From an uncultured Methanobrevibacter sp. (GTDB lineage: Archaea > Methanobacteriota > Methanobacteria > Methanobacteriales > Methanobacteriaceae), in assembly GCA_900314605.1 (NCBI GenBank), contig OMVX01000006.1, forward strand, positions 1 to 62,833: a DNA stretch of 62,833 bases. Reading direction: 5' to 3'. Each line of letters begins with the position of its first letter. The first letter of the stretch is position 1. Shown here one piece after another: positions 1-11,000 of this stretch. The position numbers were made by a program, and so were the translations under genes. The notes beneath the pieces were generated by a model. The model searched no databases. It had not been told where the DNA came from and saw nothing but the letters and a program-made list of their open reading frames with translations.

Positions 1-128
1 ATTTTTAAATCAAAGAAAAATTAGAAACTTTTTTTAACCAAAAAAATTAATATTTAAAAATTAATATTTAACGCAAGCCTATAAAATTTTACAGACTCAT
101 TAATTATAATGCCATAGATGGTTTTAAT

Positions 129-818
129 TTATTTTAAGAGTTTTTCTAAATCACATAGTACAGAATTTATAGCTAAAGAAAATAGTTCTTCTCCATATGA
201 TTCATCCATATACACTCCATTTTCTTCAAGATATTTTGCATTTTTTTCTATACCTGGATCATTTTTACGTGCTTCTGTAAAGGCGTATAAACCTATTTCA
301 CCATATTGCTTATAATCTCCTTGATTTTTCACTTGGTCTTCATTTACTATTTCTAAAACTTTTCCCAGGGATATTTCTCCAGTTCCTCCATGTGGACCTT
401 CAAGTTCTACAATTTTATTGTTTATAATTATATTTACACCTGTATCCTCTTGAATATCATATATATATTGAAATACCGGTATATTTCCACCATGGCCATT
501 AACGATTATAAGTTTTTTAATGTGTAAGTATTTTTTTGCAGATTCAATTATTTTTTTTATCTCTTTGACTACCTCTTCAATAGTATTATGATTTCCATGG
601 TCAATTTCATCTAATTCATAGGAGGGGTAAACTACTCCTAAATATTTAGCTCCACTTAATAAAGAAGATTTAAATGCTATATAAGATGATATTTTAGCAT
701 CTGTATCAATAGGTAGTGCAGGGCCATGATTTTCTAGATGAGAGCCTAAAGCTAATATACCTATTTGGTGAATATTTTCATTTAATACATTTCCTGCATT
801 TAATCTTAATTTAACCAT
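129..818 (-). CDS. arfB: ArfB-like deformylase (creatininase family)
   Basis: This 229-residue protein belongs to the creatininase/ArfB family. ArfB removes the formyl group from 2-amino-5-formylamino-6-ribosylaminopyrimidinone 5'-phosphate, an early step toward riboflavin and F420/FO in methanogens. Visible family features are the N-terminal LGSHLENHGPALPIDTDA block (metal-binding Glu, His and Asp), the DHGNHNT motif, the VNGHGGN motif near residue 110, and the GPHGGTGE segment that closes the metal site. The length fits archaeal ArfB. It starts at ATG 818, just after the end of the upstream PUA gene on the same strand, with a 38-base gap, so the two may be co-transcribed. The assignment rests on remembered family motifs; a generic creatinine amidohydrolase annotation would be the main alternative. 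Confidence 0.82.
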   Translation of the reverse strand: MVKLRLNAGNVLNENIHQIGILALGSHLENHGPALPIDTDAKISSYIAFKSSLLSGAKYLGVVYPSYELDEIDHGNHNTIEEVVKEIKKIIESAKKYLHIKKLIIVNGHGGNIPVFQYIYDIQEDTGVNIIINNKIVELEGPHGGTGEISLGKVLEIVNEDQVKNQGDYKQYGEIGLYAFTEARKNDPGIEKNAKYLEENGVYMDESYGEELFSLAINSVLCDLEKLLK

Positions 819-856
819 ATAATCACTAAATTATCCTAATATAAATTTCACAATTT

Positions 857-1336
857 TTATATTTCTAAATTCCAAATTTCGTCACCAACATAGTGTATTG
901 ATTTAATTGCTTTTCCTTTAGAAGATTCAACCATTTCTGCTCCACTTATTAAACTTTCTCCAATTGCAAGAGGTTTATGATTATTCATATCTTCAATGAC
1001 TACAATGTTTCCTACATCAATATCATCATCTGCCTCAACAATTCCTGGAGACATTATATCTGCCCCATTTGTTACAAATTTCACAGCTCCCATATCTACT
1101 ATAACAGTTTTTTTTTCTAATCCTGGGTTTGATAGCACTGCTTTTAATGTTGGATATGGTTTATCTCCAATAATTATGATATAAGGATCTCCATTAATTA
1201 AAATATAATCATAATCTTCTGTTTCTAAAACTTCAACTTTATCCTTATTTTCTATTAATGAACCGTAATTGTTTAAATCCTTTTTAATTTCTTTAATTTT
1301 TTTCTTCTTTAAAAAATATCTTTTTTTGATTATCAA
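857..1336 (-). CDS. PUA-domain RNA-binding protein (archaeal MCT-1/Tma20-like)
   Basis: This 159-residue protein has a short basic N-terminal region ([10 protein letters not shown]) followed by a PUA fold: [22 protein letters not shown] around residues 75-95, then [12 protein letters not shown] and the C-terminal AIGESL. This is the archaeal MCT-1/Tma20-like architecture, thought to bind RNA or act around translation initiation. The exact role is unknown. The open frame extends to a GTG at 1345, but that GTG lies inside the ribosome binding site AAAGGTG. The TTG at 1336, six bases beyond it, gives the usual family start [11 protein letters not shown] and is preferred. It is probably the first gene of a two-gene unit with arfB. 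A 590-base AT-rich region separates it from the divergent lsm gene. Confidence 0.75.
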   Translation of the reverse strand: MIIKKRYFLKKKKIKEIKKDLNNYGSLIENKDKVEVLETEDYDYILINGDPYIIIIGDKPYPTLKAVLSNPGLEKKTVIVDMGAVKFVTNGADIMSPGIVEADDDIDVGNIVVIEDMNNHKPLAIGESLISGAEMVESSKGKAIKSIHYVGDEIWNLEI

Positions 1337-1345
1337 TATTAGCAC

Positions 1346-2167
<822 letters not shown>

Positions 2168-2277
2168 GCAGAATATATTACTAATTTATTTATTAATCAT
2201 TGAAGTTTATTTATATTAGCTAATGCTATAAAAAACTTCAAAATTTCATTAATTTTAAATTATCAGGAGGAGTAAAA

Positions 2278-2463
2278 GTGAAGGGTACACCGAGTATGGG
2301 TAAAAAGAATAAAAAGACCCATATAAGATGCAGAAGATGTGGAAGAAACACTTACCACGTTCGTAAAAAAGTCTGTGCTTCTTGTGGATTTGGAAAATCC
2401 AAAAAAATGAGAAGATACAATTGGCAAAATAAAAAATCTGTTACAGGTCAAAGATTAGTTTAA
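2278..2463 (+). CDS. rpl37e: 50S ribosomal protein L37e
   Basis: This 61-residue zinc-ribbon ribosomal protein of the large subunit has the family pattern [20 protein letters not shown] (two CxxC pairs) and a basic tail. It begins [15 protein letters not shown], which is typical of archaeal L37e. The start is GTG at 2278, placed after a strong GGAGGAG ribosome binding site. It lies downstream of the Lsm gene in the same orientation, the usual archaeal pairing. No strong hairpin follows it; a T-rich stretch downstream may end transcription. Confidence 0.96.
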   Translation: MKGTPSMGKKNKKTHIRCRRCGRNTYHVRKKVCASCGFGKSKKMRRYNWQNKKSVTGQRLV

Positions 2464-3006
2464 ATTCATTAATCTTTGATAAAATTACTATTTTTTGCTT
2501 ATTTTTTAAAAATATTAATTTTTATTAATCTAGTTTTTATTAAACAATTTTTATTGTTATTATTATCTTATTTTATTAAATAATTTTATTAATTATCTAT
2601 TTAATTCATAATCTATTTTATTATTTATCAATTTTATAAAAGATCTTATTTTACTAAAGTTTTTATATAGTTTTTTATATTTTATAGTGCATATTATATT
2701 TTATATTCATTTTTTTATAATATTTTATCATTAAGATTATTTTATAATATTTAGTTGTTTATTTAAGATTTTTATTATTTTTCGTATAATATTCAAATTT
2801 ATTATAATTTTTTAGACTTTGTAGAAATCCTATTTGATTTTTGAAAAATTTTTAGAAAAATCAATTTTTTTCTATTTTTACATTAATTTTAAAAAAAAAT
2901 CTTAAATTTAATTATTTTTATTGTTTATTGTTTAACTCTAAAACAATAAAAAATATGATTTCTATAGGTAATATTATATATAATTAAAATCATATTATTT
3001 AATAAG
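2464..3006. other. Intergenic region, nothing recognised
   Basis: Very AT-rich sequence between rpl37e and the ribonuclease III gene. I see no open frame, tRNA or repeat. A TATA-like stretch, TTATATATAA near 2970-2980, is a plausible promoter for the ribonuclease III gene. Confidence 0.4.
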
Positions 3007-3048
3007 TTAGATTAATTAACTTTTTTAAGGAAAATTTAATTAATCTAA
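3007..3048 (+). promoter_or_regulatory. Perfect inverted repeat in front of the RNase III gene
   Basis: TTAGATTAATTAA (3007-3019) and its exact reverse complement (3036-3048) are separated by 16 bases. They end 15 bases before the RNase III start codon. The stem can be lengthened by one G-T and one A-T pair. As RNA this would be a roughly 15-bp hairpin in the leader, a possible substrate for the enzyme encoded next to it. It could instead be an operator. Confidence 0.5.
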
Positions 3049-3063
3049 TTTAAGAAAAATATA

Positions 3064-3741
3064 GTGATAGAATTGGAGGATTTTTTAGAAAAATTGGGTA
3101 TTATCACAAATAATATGGGTATTTATGAAATAGCTTTTATACATAGTTCTTATTCCACTACTCATGGTCTTGAGCATGATTATGAACGCTTAGAATTTCT
3201 AGGTGACTCTGTATTAAATATGCTTGTTGCTGATTATATTTTCCATAAATATCCAAATTATGGTGAAGGAAATTTAACAAAAATGAGGGCAAATTATGTT
3301 TGCCAATCAGCTTTAATTTATTATTCTAAACAGTTAGGATTAGATAAATTCATTAAAATCAGTACTGAAGAACATAATATGGGACATAATGATGTATTAT
3401 CTATATCAGCTGATGTTTTTGAATCATTCCTTGGAGCTATCTATATAGATCAGGGAATAGAAAAAGCTAGAGAATATCTAGAGAATAATATATTTAAATA
3501 TATAGATATGGGTAAAATATTCTTCTATGATTATAAATCAATTATTAAAGAATATGGAGATGCTCAGGAAATCCCAGTTTCATATGAAACAATTAATGAA
3601 TATGGTGTCTCTCATGATAAAACTTTTGTTATTCAAATATTAGTTAATGGACATCCATTAGGTATGGGAACTGGAAAGAATAAAAAAGAAGCTGAACAAC
3701 TCGCTGCTCAACAGGCTATCGAGTATTTAAATATAAATTAA
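3064..3741 (+). CDS. rnc: Ribonuclease III
   Basis: This 225-residue bacterial-type RNase III cleaves double-stranded RNA. The signature ERLEFLGDSVL is present near residue 43, and the second acidic cluster DVFESFLGAIY near residue 120, so the catalytic Glu and Asp residues appear intact. A double-stranded RNA-binding domain occupies about residues 155-225, with the final helix GKNKKEAEQLAAQQAIEYL. RNase III is uncommon in archaea but occurs in some methanogens, and bacterial origin by transfer is likely. The GTG start at 3064 has no obvious ribosome binding site; the hairpin just before it may matter for expression. The gene is convergent with metX. Confidence 0.93.
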   Translation: MIELEDFLEKLGIITNNMGIYEIAFIHSSYSTTHGLEHDYERLEFLGDSVLNMLVADYIFHKYPNYGEGNLTKMRANYVCQSALIYYSKQLGLDKFIKISTEEHNMGHNDVLSISADVFESFLGAIYIDQGIEKAREYLENNIFKYIDMGKIFFYDYKSIIKEYGDAQEIPVSYETINEYGVSHDKTFVIQILVNGHPLGMGTGKNKKEAEQLAAQQAIEYLNIN

Positions 3742-3944
3742 ATAGTTTTTAATTAATATTTTTTATAAATATTAATTCTTTTTTTATTTTATTTTTCCTA
3801 TTTTTATATTTTTCTTTAAGATTTTTATTATTTTACCAATTAAAATTATTTTTTTATTAATACTAAGTATAAATATTATTTAGAAGTATATTTTTCTAAT
3901 TTTAATTATTAATTACTTATTAAAATAATAAAAAGGATAAAAAA

Positions 3945-5417
3945 TTAGTAATTGCTTACTAAATGACTTAATTGATCTGTACTGATTAGACCTTCTACTT
4001 TCAAGTCATCTGTAACTACTGGTAAACAGGAAATATCATTCTTTTTCATTTTAATTGCTACTTCGCCTATAGAATCATCTGCTTTACAGTATTGTACATC
4101 TTTTGTCATTATTTGTTTTAAATCATCACAATTAGATGCTATAGATTTAGATAAATCCCATGATGTAACGATTCCAATTAATTTTTTATCTTTAACTACC
4201 GGTATATGGGTTAAATGTTCTTCAACCATAATTTTAGCAGCATCTTTTAGGCTAGCATTTTCATTTAAAGTGGAAAATGAACGTATCATAATATCTGCTA
4301 CAACATTATCCGCTAAAAACCTGCTTATAACATAATTCAATTGTGGGAATTCAATAAAGAATGCATCATGACCTTTAGATGATTTAATTTCTGAGAAATG
4401 TGCTTCTACTCCATTAGCCTGAAGTGCTTTTAAAATATCTAAACTTTGTATTGATGGGTATAACCAATCTGATTCTATTGAGATTAATTGTGTTTTAGCT
4501 TTAAGTGATTTAAAACCCTCTCGCAATGAATCATTTTTAGATAAATCAAAATAATCAATAGCTTTTGTAACTATAAGATAAGTATTTGCATCAAATCTTC
4601 TAACAAAACTTTCGCCTTGATGATGAAGATAACTTTCAACTTGAAAATCTGGAATAGGATCAAAATTATAACTTAATTCTTTTTTATCTTGAAGATCACG
4701 TCCGAATTTTTCATACAGAGCCTCTTCAGATAAATATGTTATATGTGCAATCATCCTAGCAACTGATAAACCTGCTTCAGGTCCCTTAGTAGAATAGTAG
4801 TTTCCACCATTCCAGTTCGGATCTTTTATAATAGATTGTCTTGCTACCTCATTAAATGCAATTTGTTGAGGTGAAGTTCTTGCAGTAGTTGCAATAGGTA
4901 CAATTTTTTTTACAAATTCAGGATATTCGACAGCCCATTGAAGAACTTGCATTCCTCCCATAGATCCTCCAATTACACAGTGTAAATATTTTATTTTAAA
5001 AGAATCGACTAATTTCTTTTGAGCATGTATCATATCTTTTATTGTTATAAAAGGGAAGTCTAAACCATATTCTTTTCCTGTTTCTGGATTAATAGATGAT
5101 GGACCTGTTGTTCCAGAACATCCTCCTAGTACATTTGAACATATGATAAAAAACCTGTTAGTATCTAATGCTTTTCCTGGACCTATGAACATATCCCACC
5201 ATCCAGGTTTACTGTCTCCAGTATGCCATCCTGCTGCATGTGCATCTCCACTTAATGCATGACATACGAGTATTGCATTATTTTTTTCTTTGTTTAATTG
5301 TCCATAGGTTTCATAAGCTATAATAACATCTTTTAATTTTTGGCCTGAGTCTAATTTCAATTCCCCTTCTATTTTAAAATATTTGGTTTCTGTCAAACCT
5401 ACAGATTTTAATTTCAT
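3945..5417 (-). CDS. metX: Homoserine O-acetyltransferase with C-terminal CBS pair
   Basis: This 490-residue protein has an alpha/beta-hydrolase part of about 370 residues and then two CBS domains (about residues 375-490). The nucleophile elbow GGSMGGMQ is near residue 150, and the early HALSGDAHAAGWH and PGWWDMFIGPGKALDT blocks are typical of MetX. The catalytic His is in the SSKGHDAFF motif. It transfers an acetyl group to homoserine for methionine synthesis, using the product of the homoserine dehydrogenase encoded at 16404. The CBS pair is a known feature of methanogen MetX and probably senses adenosyl ligands. ATG 5417 is chosen because the GTG at 5426 is part of the ribosome binding site GTGAT. 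Confidence 0.93.
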   Translation of the reverse strand: MKLKSVGLTETKYFKIEGELKLDSGQKLKDVIIAYETYGQLNKEKNNAILVCHALSGDAHAAGWHTGDSKPGWWDMFIGPGKALDTNRFFIICSNVLGGCSGTTGPSSINPETGKEYGLDFPFITIKDMIHAQKKLVDSFKIKYLHCVIGGSMGGMQVLQWAVEYPEFVKKIVPIATTARTSPQQIAFNEVARQSIIKDPNWNGGNYYSTKGPEAGLSVARMIAHITYLSEEALYEKFGRDLQDKKELSYNFDPIPDFQVESYLHHQGESFVRRFDANTYLIVTKAIDYFDLSKNDSLREGFKSLKAKTQLISIESDWLYPSIQSLDILKALQANGVEAHFSEIKSSKGHDAFFIEFPQLNYVISRFLADNVVADIMIRSFSTLNENASLKDAAKIMVEEHLTHIPVVKDKKLIGIVTSWDLSKSIASNCDDLKQIMTKDVQYCKADDSIGEVAIKMKKNDISCLPVVTDDLKVEGLISTDQLSHLVSNY

Positions 5418-5452
5418 TTTTATCACACAATGCCCTTTTAATGAATAAATAT

Positions 5453-5480
5453 TTTTATAAGATATATATCTTTATAAAAG
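5453..5480. promoter_or_regulatory. Near-palindromic TATA region between divergent genes
   Basis: TTTTATAAGATATA followed by TATCTTTATAAAA forms an almost perfect palindrome, with one extra T on the right arm. It sits about 35 bases upstream of the metX start. A symmetric TATA element could support transcription in both directions. It is more naturally placed for metX than for the plus-strand gene at 5714. Confidence 0.35.
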
Positions 5481-5713
5481 AATTTATATTTAATATTATC
5501 TTTACAATAAAATTATTAATTTTTATTTAATATATTCCTCTTAATAGATTTTTTTTTTTTTGAAATAGTTTTATTAAGTTTATTAATTTTAATAATTTTT
5601 TTATTTATATAAATAATATATATTATATTATATAATTTAAAACATATAATAAAAATATAACTTTCAATTCTTAATGAAAATTAATTAAATAAATAAATTA
5701 ATATAATGATAAA

Positions 5714-6175
5714 ATGAATAAGAAATGTCCGAAATGTGATACTAATAATAGTGAAGATGCTGAATACTGTCTAAAATGTGGTTATCATTTTTCTGAGGAT
5801 AATCCACAATATAAATCCATAGAACTTAAGGCTCTTAAATGTCCGCAATGTCATCATACTATTGATAATTTAAGTTATGGGTTTTGTACTAGATGTGGTT
5901 ATGAATTTCAAAAACAGAAAGATAATGTAACGTATAATTTTTTAGAAGTAGTTCCAAAATCTGCTTATGAAAACACAATTAGAGCAGGTTTTTTATTTGC
6001 TGTATTAATTCCGATTGTAGGATTAGTAATAGGTATTTATAATTTTACTCGTAAAAACAGTCCAGAAGCAAAGAATGCAGGTTCACTTCAAATGATTTTA
6101 TCTTTTCTCTTTTTAATAATGGATATTATATATCTTTCTCTTATATTTAAAATTAAATTATTTCCTTTCTTTTAA
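5714..6175 (+). CDS. Double zinc-ribbon membrane protein
   Basis: This 153-residue protein of unknown function has two zinc ribbons: CPKC...CLKCG at residues 5-22 and CPQC...CTRCG at about residues 43-62. Two hydrophobic segments follow (about residues 93-108 and 125-150), separated by a short basic loop, so the protein is probably anchored in the membrane with the ribbons in the cytoplasm. Such zinc-ribbon membrane proteins are common in methanogens and poorly characterised. The ATG at 5714 has no strong ribosome binding site. It is followed 80 bases later by the asparagine synthase gene on the same strand, but nothing else links the two. Confidence 0.7.
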   Translation: MNKKCPKCDTNNSEDAEYCLKCGYHFSEDNPQYKSIELKALKCPQCHHTIDNLSYGFCTRCGYEFQKQKDNVTYNFLEVVPKSAYENTIRAGFLFAVLIPIVGLVIGIYNFTRKNSPEAKNAGSLQMILSFLFLIMDIIYLSLIFKIKLFPFF

Positions 6176-6255
6176 TTTTTTTATTAGATTTTTTAAAAAG
6201 ATTAATAAAGGAATCTTTTAGTTAATTAAATTATATGTACGAAATTTTTGATAAT

Positions 6256-7806
6256 ATGTGCGGTATAGTTGGATTAAAAGGTGAGTTTAACCAAGATGAT
6301 ATTATTTCTATGATGGAAATAATTAAAACTAGAGGTATGAATAGTCATGGTTTCTATCTTAAAAATCAAAATAATACTGTTTATAATAATAATTTTAATT
6401 TATCTAATTTTGTGAGTGATAATAATATATATAATATAGGTATAGGTCATAATTTACTTTCAATTTTTAATTTTAATTATGATGATAATTGTTTAAACTT
6501 ACAACCATTAGTATATAATAATTTAGTTTTAGCTTTTAATGGTGAAATTTATAATTTTAATGAGGTTTTAGATTTTTTAATATCTAATTCATATGATATT
6601 GACCCAAAAAACGATTGTGAACTTTTAATAAACTTATTGCACTACTATTTTAATAAAGAACATAATCTATTAACCGCAGTAGAACATACAAATAATATAA
6701 TTAATGGAGATTATGTGTATTCAATTTTTGATGGAGAAAATATAGCTGTATCTCGAGATAAAATTGGGGTTAAACCATTATTTTATGGTGAAAGAAAAGG
6801 ATTACAAGCCTTTGCATCAGAGAGAAAATCTCTATGGAAGGTAAATATTACTAATATTAAAACTTTAGCTCCAGGATATATATTATATAATTTTAACTTA
6901 CACTCTCCTAAAAATCTAATTTATGATTATCATTATGATAAGAATTATAAATATACAGAATATCTTCACCACTTAGATATTTATTTAAATAATTCTGTAA
7001 AAGATCGAATAAAAAATATTAATAATATTGCTTTAATTTTTTCTGGAGGGATAGATAGTACATTACTTTTATATTATATCCTTGATAATTTAGAGGAGCA
7101 ACAAAATATTACACTTTATACTGTTGGAAATAAAGATTCAATGGATTTAAAATATGCTAAAAATATCTCCAAATCTTTAAATCTAAATTTAAGATATTAT
7201 ATTGTCGATGAGGATACGGTTTGGAATTGTTTAGATTCAACATTACTTGCTATTGAAGATGCAAATTTAATGAAGTTAGGTGTAGGTATGACTCTATTTA
7301 TTGCTAGTCATATGATTCATGAAGATAATATTAAGGTTGCTTTATCTGGTCAAGGTGCAGATGAGTTATTTGCTGGTTATAAAAGATATTTATCTACATT
7401 TAAACAAGGATACATTCGTGATGATGGAATCAGATATACTGATTTTCAAGCTGTAGAATTTGAATTAAGAGAAGATATAAAAAATATTTATCATGTAAAT
7501 TTAGAACGTGATGATGCTGTAACTATGGCTAATGGTATAGAGTTAAGGGTTCCTTTTTTATCTGAAGAAGTAGTTAAATTGTCTTTAAATATTCCGGCTA
7601 AATATAAAATCAAAAACCAGGATGATGATATAAGAAAAAATATATTAAGAGATTTAGCATCAAAGAAAGGATTACCAGATTCTATTGCGTATAGAAATAA
7701 AAAAGCAGCTCAATATGGTTCAGGTATTGATAAAATTCTTCGAAAAAAGATTCTTAAAGAAATTAATCTTAATGAATATTATAACAAACTAGTTGAAACT
7801 ATATAA
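6256..7806 (+). CDS. asnB: Asparagine synthase (glutamine-hydrolysing), divergent
   Basis: This 516-residue protein has an N-terminal Ntn glutaminase domain starting at the catalytic cysteine (MCGIVGLKG) and a C-terminal synthetase domain. The latter has the PP-loop SGGIDSTLLL near residue 264, SGQGADELFAGY near 366 and the ELRVPFL motif near 432. The start is ATG 6256, because Cys must be residue 2; the frame is open to an ATG at 6235. The glutaminase keeps NGEIYN and NDCE, but the usual RGPD block reads RGMNSHG, so ammonia release from glutamine may be altered. From memory, Methanothermobacter has an asparagine synthetase directly before gatC, ACT, hom, apgM and pyrG; here NRPS1 lies between. 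The gene is convergent with NRPS1. Confidence 0.83.
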   Translation: MCGIVGLKGEFNQDDIISMMEIIKTRGMNSHGFYLKNQNNTVYNNNFNLSNFVSDNNIYNIGIGHNLLSIFNFNYDDNCLNLQPLVYNNLVLAFNGEIYNFNEVLDFLISNSYDIDPKNDCELLINLLHYYFNKEHNLLTAVEHTNNIINGDYVYSIFDGENIAVSRDKIGVKPLFYGERKGLQAFASERKSLWKVNITNIKTLAPGYILYNFNLHSPKNLIYDYHYDKNYKYTEYLHHLDIYLNNSVKDRIKNINNIALIFSGGIDSTLLLYYILDNLEEQQNITLYTVGNKDSMDLKYAKNISKSLNLNLRYYIVDEDTVWNCLDSTLLAIEDANLMKLGVGMTLFIASHMIHEDNIKVALSGQGADELFAGYKRYLSTFKQGYIRDDGIRYTDFQAVEFELREDIKNIYHVNLERDDAVTMANGIELRVPFLSEEVVKLSLNIPAKYKIKNQDDDIRKNILRDLASKKGLPDSIAYRNKKAAQYGSGIDKILRKKILKEINLNEYYNKLVETI

Positions 7807-7977
7807 TCTAAATTTTACTCATTATTATAATTTAATTAATAATTAGATTATTTTAATTTAAACTTTTTACTAAATTAAAGACTTTATCAAAAACTTTATT
7901 GTTTTGTATTTTTTTTTGAAGAAAAAATTAATTTTAATTTTTGATTCTATTTAAAAATAGTTTAATTTAATAAAAAG

Positions 7978-8023
7978 TTGGAGTAATGTTTTTATTTTCT
8001 AAACAAAATAATAATTACTCCAA
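7978..8023. terminator. Hairpin between asnB and NRPS1
   Basis: TTGGAGTAAT (7978-7987) and ATTACTCCAA (8014-8023) are perfect inverted repeats. Inner complementarity TATTTT/AAAATA extends the stem. The element lies between two convergent genes in T- and A-rich sequence, so it could terminate transcription from both sides. Confidence 0.55.
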
Positions 8024-8067
8024 ATAATTATTTTTTAAAAATTAAAATCATTTAAGTTTTTAAAGTG

Positions 8068-11000
8068 TCATTTTCTCACATTATCCCTATTTAAAGTTTT
8101 ACTTAAATCTGTAGATACATCTGATTTAATAATATTTGATAAAACTGATATGAAAGTTTCTTTGAAATCCTCAATCAGCTTATCTGAATATTTGTTTGAA
8201 TTCATGAAAACCAAGATATAATCATCTTCATTTTGGTTAACTTGAACGAAAAATTCTGCTATAAAATCTTTGAAATTATTGAGAACACAATTAAAGATAT
8301 CATTGGAGGGCATATCATTTAAATTATCAAATTCATCTGCAATCCAATTCGGTATAAATTGGAATAATATATCGACCTCAAAGTTATATTCCTGATAAAG
8401 TAATAAGATTGGATAATAACTATACCTTGACGCATCATAAATGAGATTGGCCATGTTTTCAATATATGAATTGATGCTTTGGTCTTGACAATCCATTACT
8501 AATGGCATTACATTGGATGTCATGCCTATGAAATTTTCATGGAATCTGTCACGTCCATTTTCAATCATTGTAAATAAAACTTTATCTCCTTCTACAAACT
8601 GAGACAAGGTATAAGCAAATACACCAGTAAATAAAATGTTTTCAGTAATCTCATTATTCTCTAAAAATGACCTGAATGTATCTTTATCAAATTCTAAATC
8701 ATAGTAGGATATATTATATCCTTCAGATGATGAATTGTCTTCTACTAAACTACCTACACTCTCTATATCAGACAGTATTGGTTCATAAAATTCGCTTGCT
8801 TCCTCGAATTTTTCAGTATTTTTTATTTGATGTGTAAAAGCGGATGTTTTTAAAAATGTTTCATCCAAATCAACACTACCTCCCTCAAGAAGAGCTATGA
8901 AATCCTTTTTGAATATCCCTGCAGATGTAGCATCAAATATAACGTGGTGGATTTGATATAATAGGTAATATGTCTCATTATATTCAATAATCATGAACTT
9001 TGACAAGTTACTATATAAATCCAAACTTGTAGCAAAGAAATCAGTGATATCTTCTTTAGTAGCATTGGATTTTAGAGTAATATTGGGTTTAGATCCTTTT
9101 ACCAAATAGGGATAATCGCCCTTAAACAACTTTATAGTGGATTTAAGCATATTAATAAGGCCACTTATATTTAATCCATATGATGCAATTATGTCCTTAA
9201 ATTTTTTTATTCCAAATTTTTTAGCTGTCCGCATTAATATCTTTATCAAATCTATATTACTAGTATCATCTGCATCATTTACTTCATACTCACCATTAAA
9301 CCGCATGCTCAAAATTGGATGAGCCTTTAATAGATTTTCTAATGAATCAATTATTTCTTCAGAGCTATATTTTTTAGAAATAGGAAAATAACCTGGAATA
9401 TGATAGGCATTCGCTTTATTATAAACAGTTACATCTGCAAATACATTAACCTGGGCAGCATTTAATGGACAACCACTTTCAACAGAATAAATGTCTAGAT
9501 CGAATGATAAATCATTCATATTTTTTGCAATTGCATCAGGAGTACGGTAAGATAAAATATCTGCCATACTCACATCAATTGATTTGATATAAGAGACTAC
9601 CTTAATAGCACTTAATGAATCTCCACCTAATCGCAGGAAATCATCATATATACTAACTTTTTCCAAATCCAATGCCTTTTCAAATGCTTCAACAAGTTTC
9701 TTTTCATTTTCATTTCTTGGAGCAACATACTCCGCACGTAAACTATCCAAATCTACATTAGGTAAAGCATGCTTATCGACCTTACCATTAACATTCAAAG
9801 GAATAGCATCCAATTTAATAACAAATGAAGGAACCATATAATGAGGCTTAATATTATCAACATGGTTTTGAACAATATTACTAAGTTCCTCCCCATCAAT
9901 TTCATCAGAGACTACATAAGCTACTAACTCATTAATTCCTCCATTTTGAATTGTTTGAACAGTAACATCATCTACACAATCCAACTCACGAATTACAACC
10001 TCTATTTCTGATAGTTCAACACGATTACCACGAATCTTAACCTGACCATCACGACGACCTACAATACCTAGACTCCCATCAGGTAATAAACGGACCAAAT
10101 CACCAGTCTTATAAATTTGCTCATAACCTTCTTCATCATCAAATGGATTATTAATAAAAGCCTTATTTGTTTCATCATTACGATTCAAATAACCGCGAGC
10201 AAGCTGATAACCTGCAATATATAATTCACCCACAGCACCTAAAGGAACACGCCTCAACTCATCATCTAAAACATAAAACCTAATATTATAATTAGCAAAA
10301 CCCACAGAAGAGGAATCCAACTTATCATTATTATCCATTAAACTAACAAATGTATATGCCTCTGTAGGACCATAAGCATCAATTACACGATAACCTTTAG
10401 GCATAATAAAATTCCCTAATTTCTCACCACCAACAAGCATAATATCCAAAGAAGTCTCATCAACACTTTCCATAAATAATTTTCCCACTTGAGTAGTAAC
10501 ATAAGTATGAGAAACATTATGACGAATAAAATAATCATTTAACTTTAACATATCCATCCTAATATCTTCAGGTATAACACTCAAACATGCACCAACACAC
10601 ATAACCACATTAATAGCAAAATTACCTACATCAAAACCAATATTAGAAAACATCCCATAAACATCACTATCATTCAAACCATACTCAGTAATATAATATT
10701 CACAGACATTTATTAAGGATTTACGAGTAATCTTAACCCCTTTAGGAAGACCTGTAGTACCACTAGTATACAAAATACATGCCAAATCACCATAAACAAC
10801 AGGCAAATAATCTAAACAACCAAGGTCCTCATTAAAGAAATCAGATATATTTAAAATAAGCCTATCGGTTAAACCACTAACTCTACTATAAGTTTCATCA
10901 CTTACAATAATAACACGACTATCAGTATCATCTAAAATAAATCTTATACGCTCATCAGGATGATTATTATCTAAAGGAACGTAAACACCACCATAAGATA

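Noticed and set aside
9137-9322. Plus-strand open frame inside NRPS1
   Set aside because: It is antisense to the terminal condensation domain and has no ribosome binding site or recognisable features.
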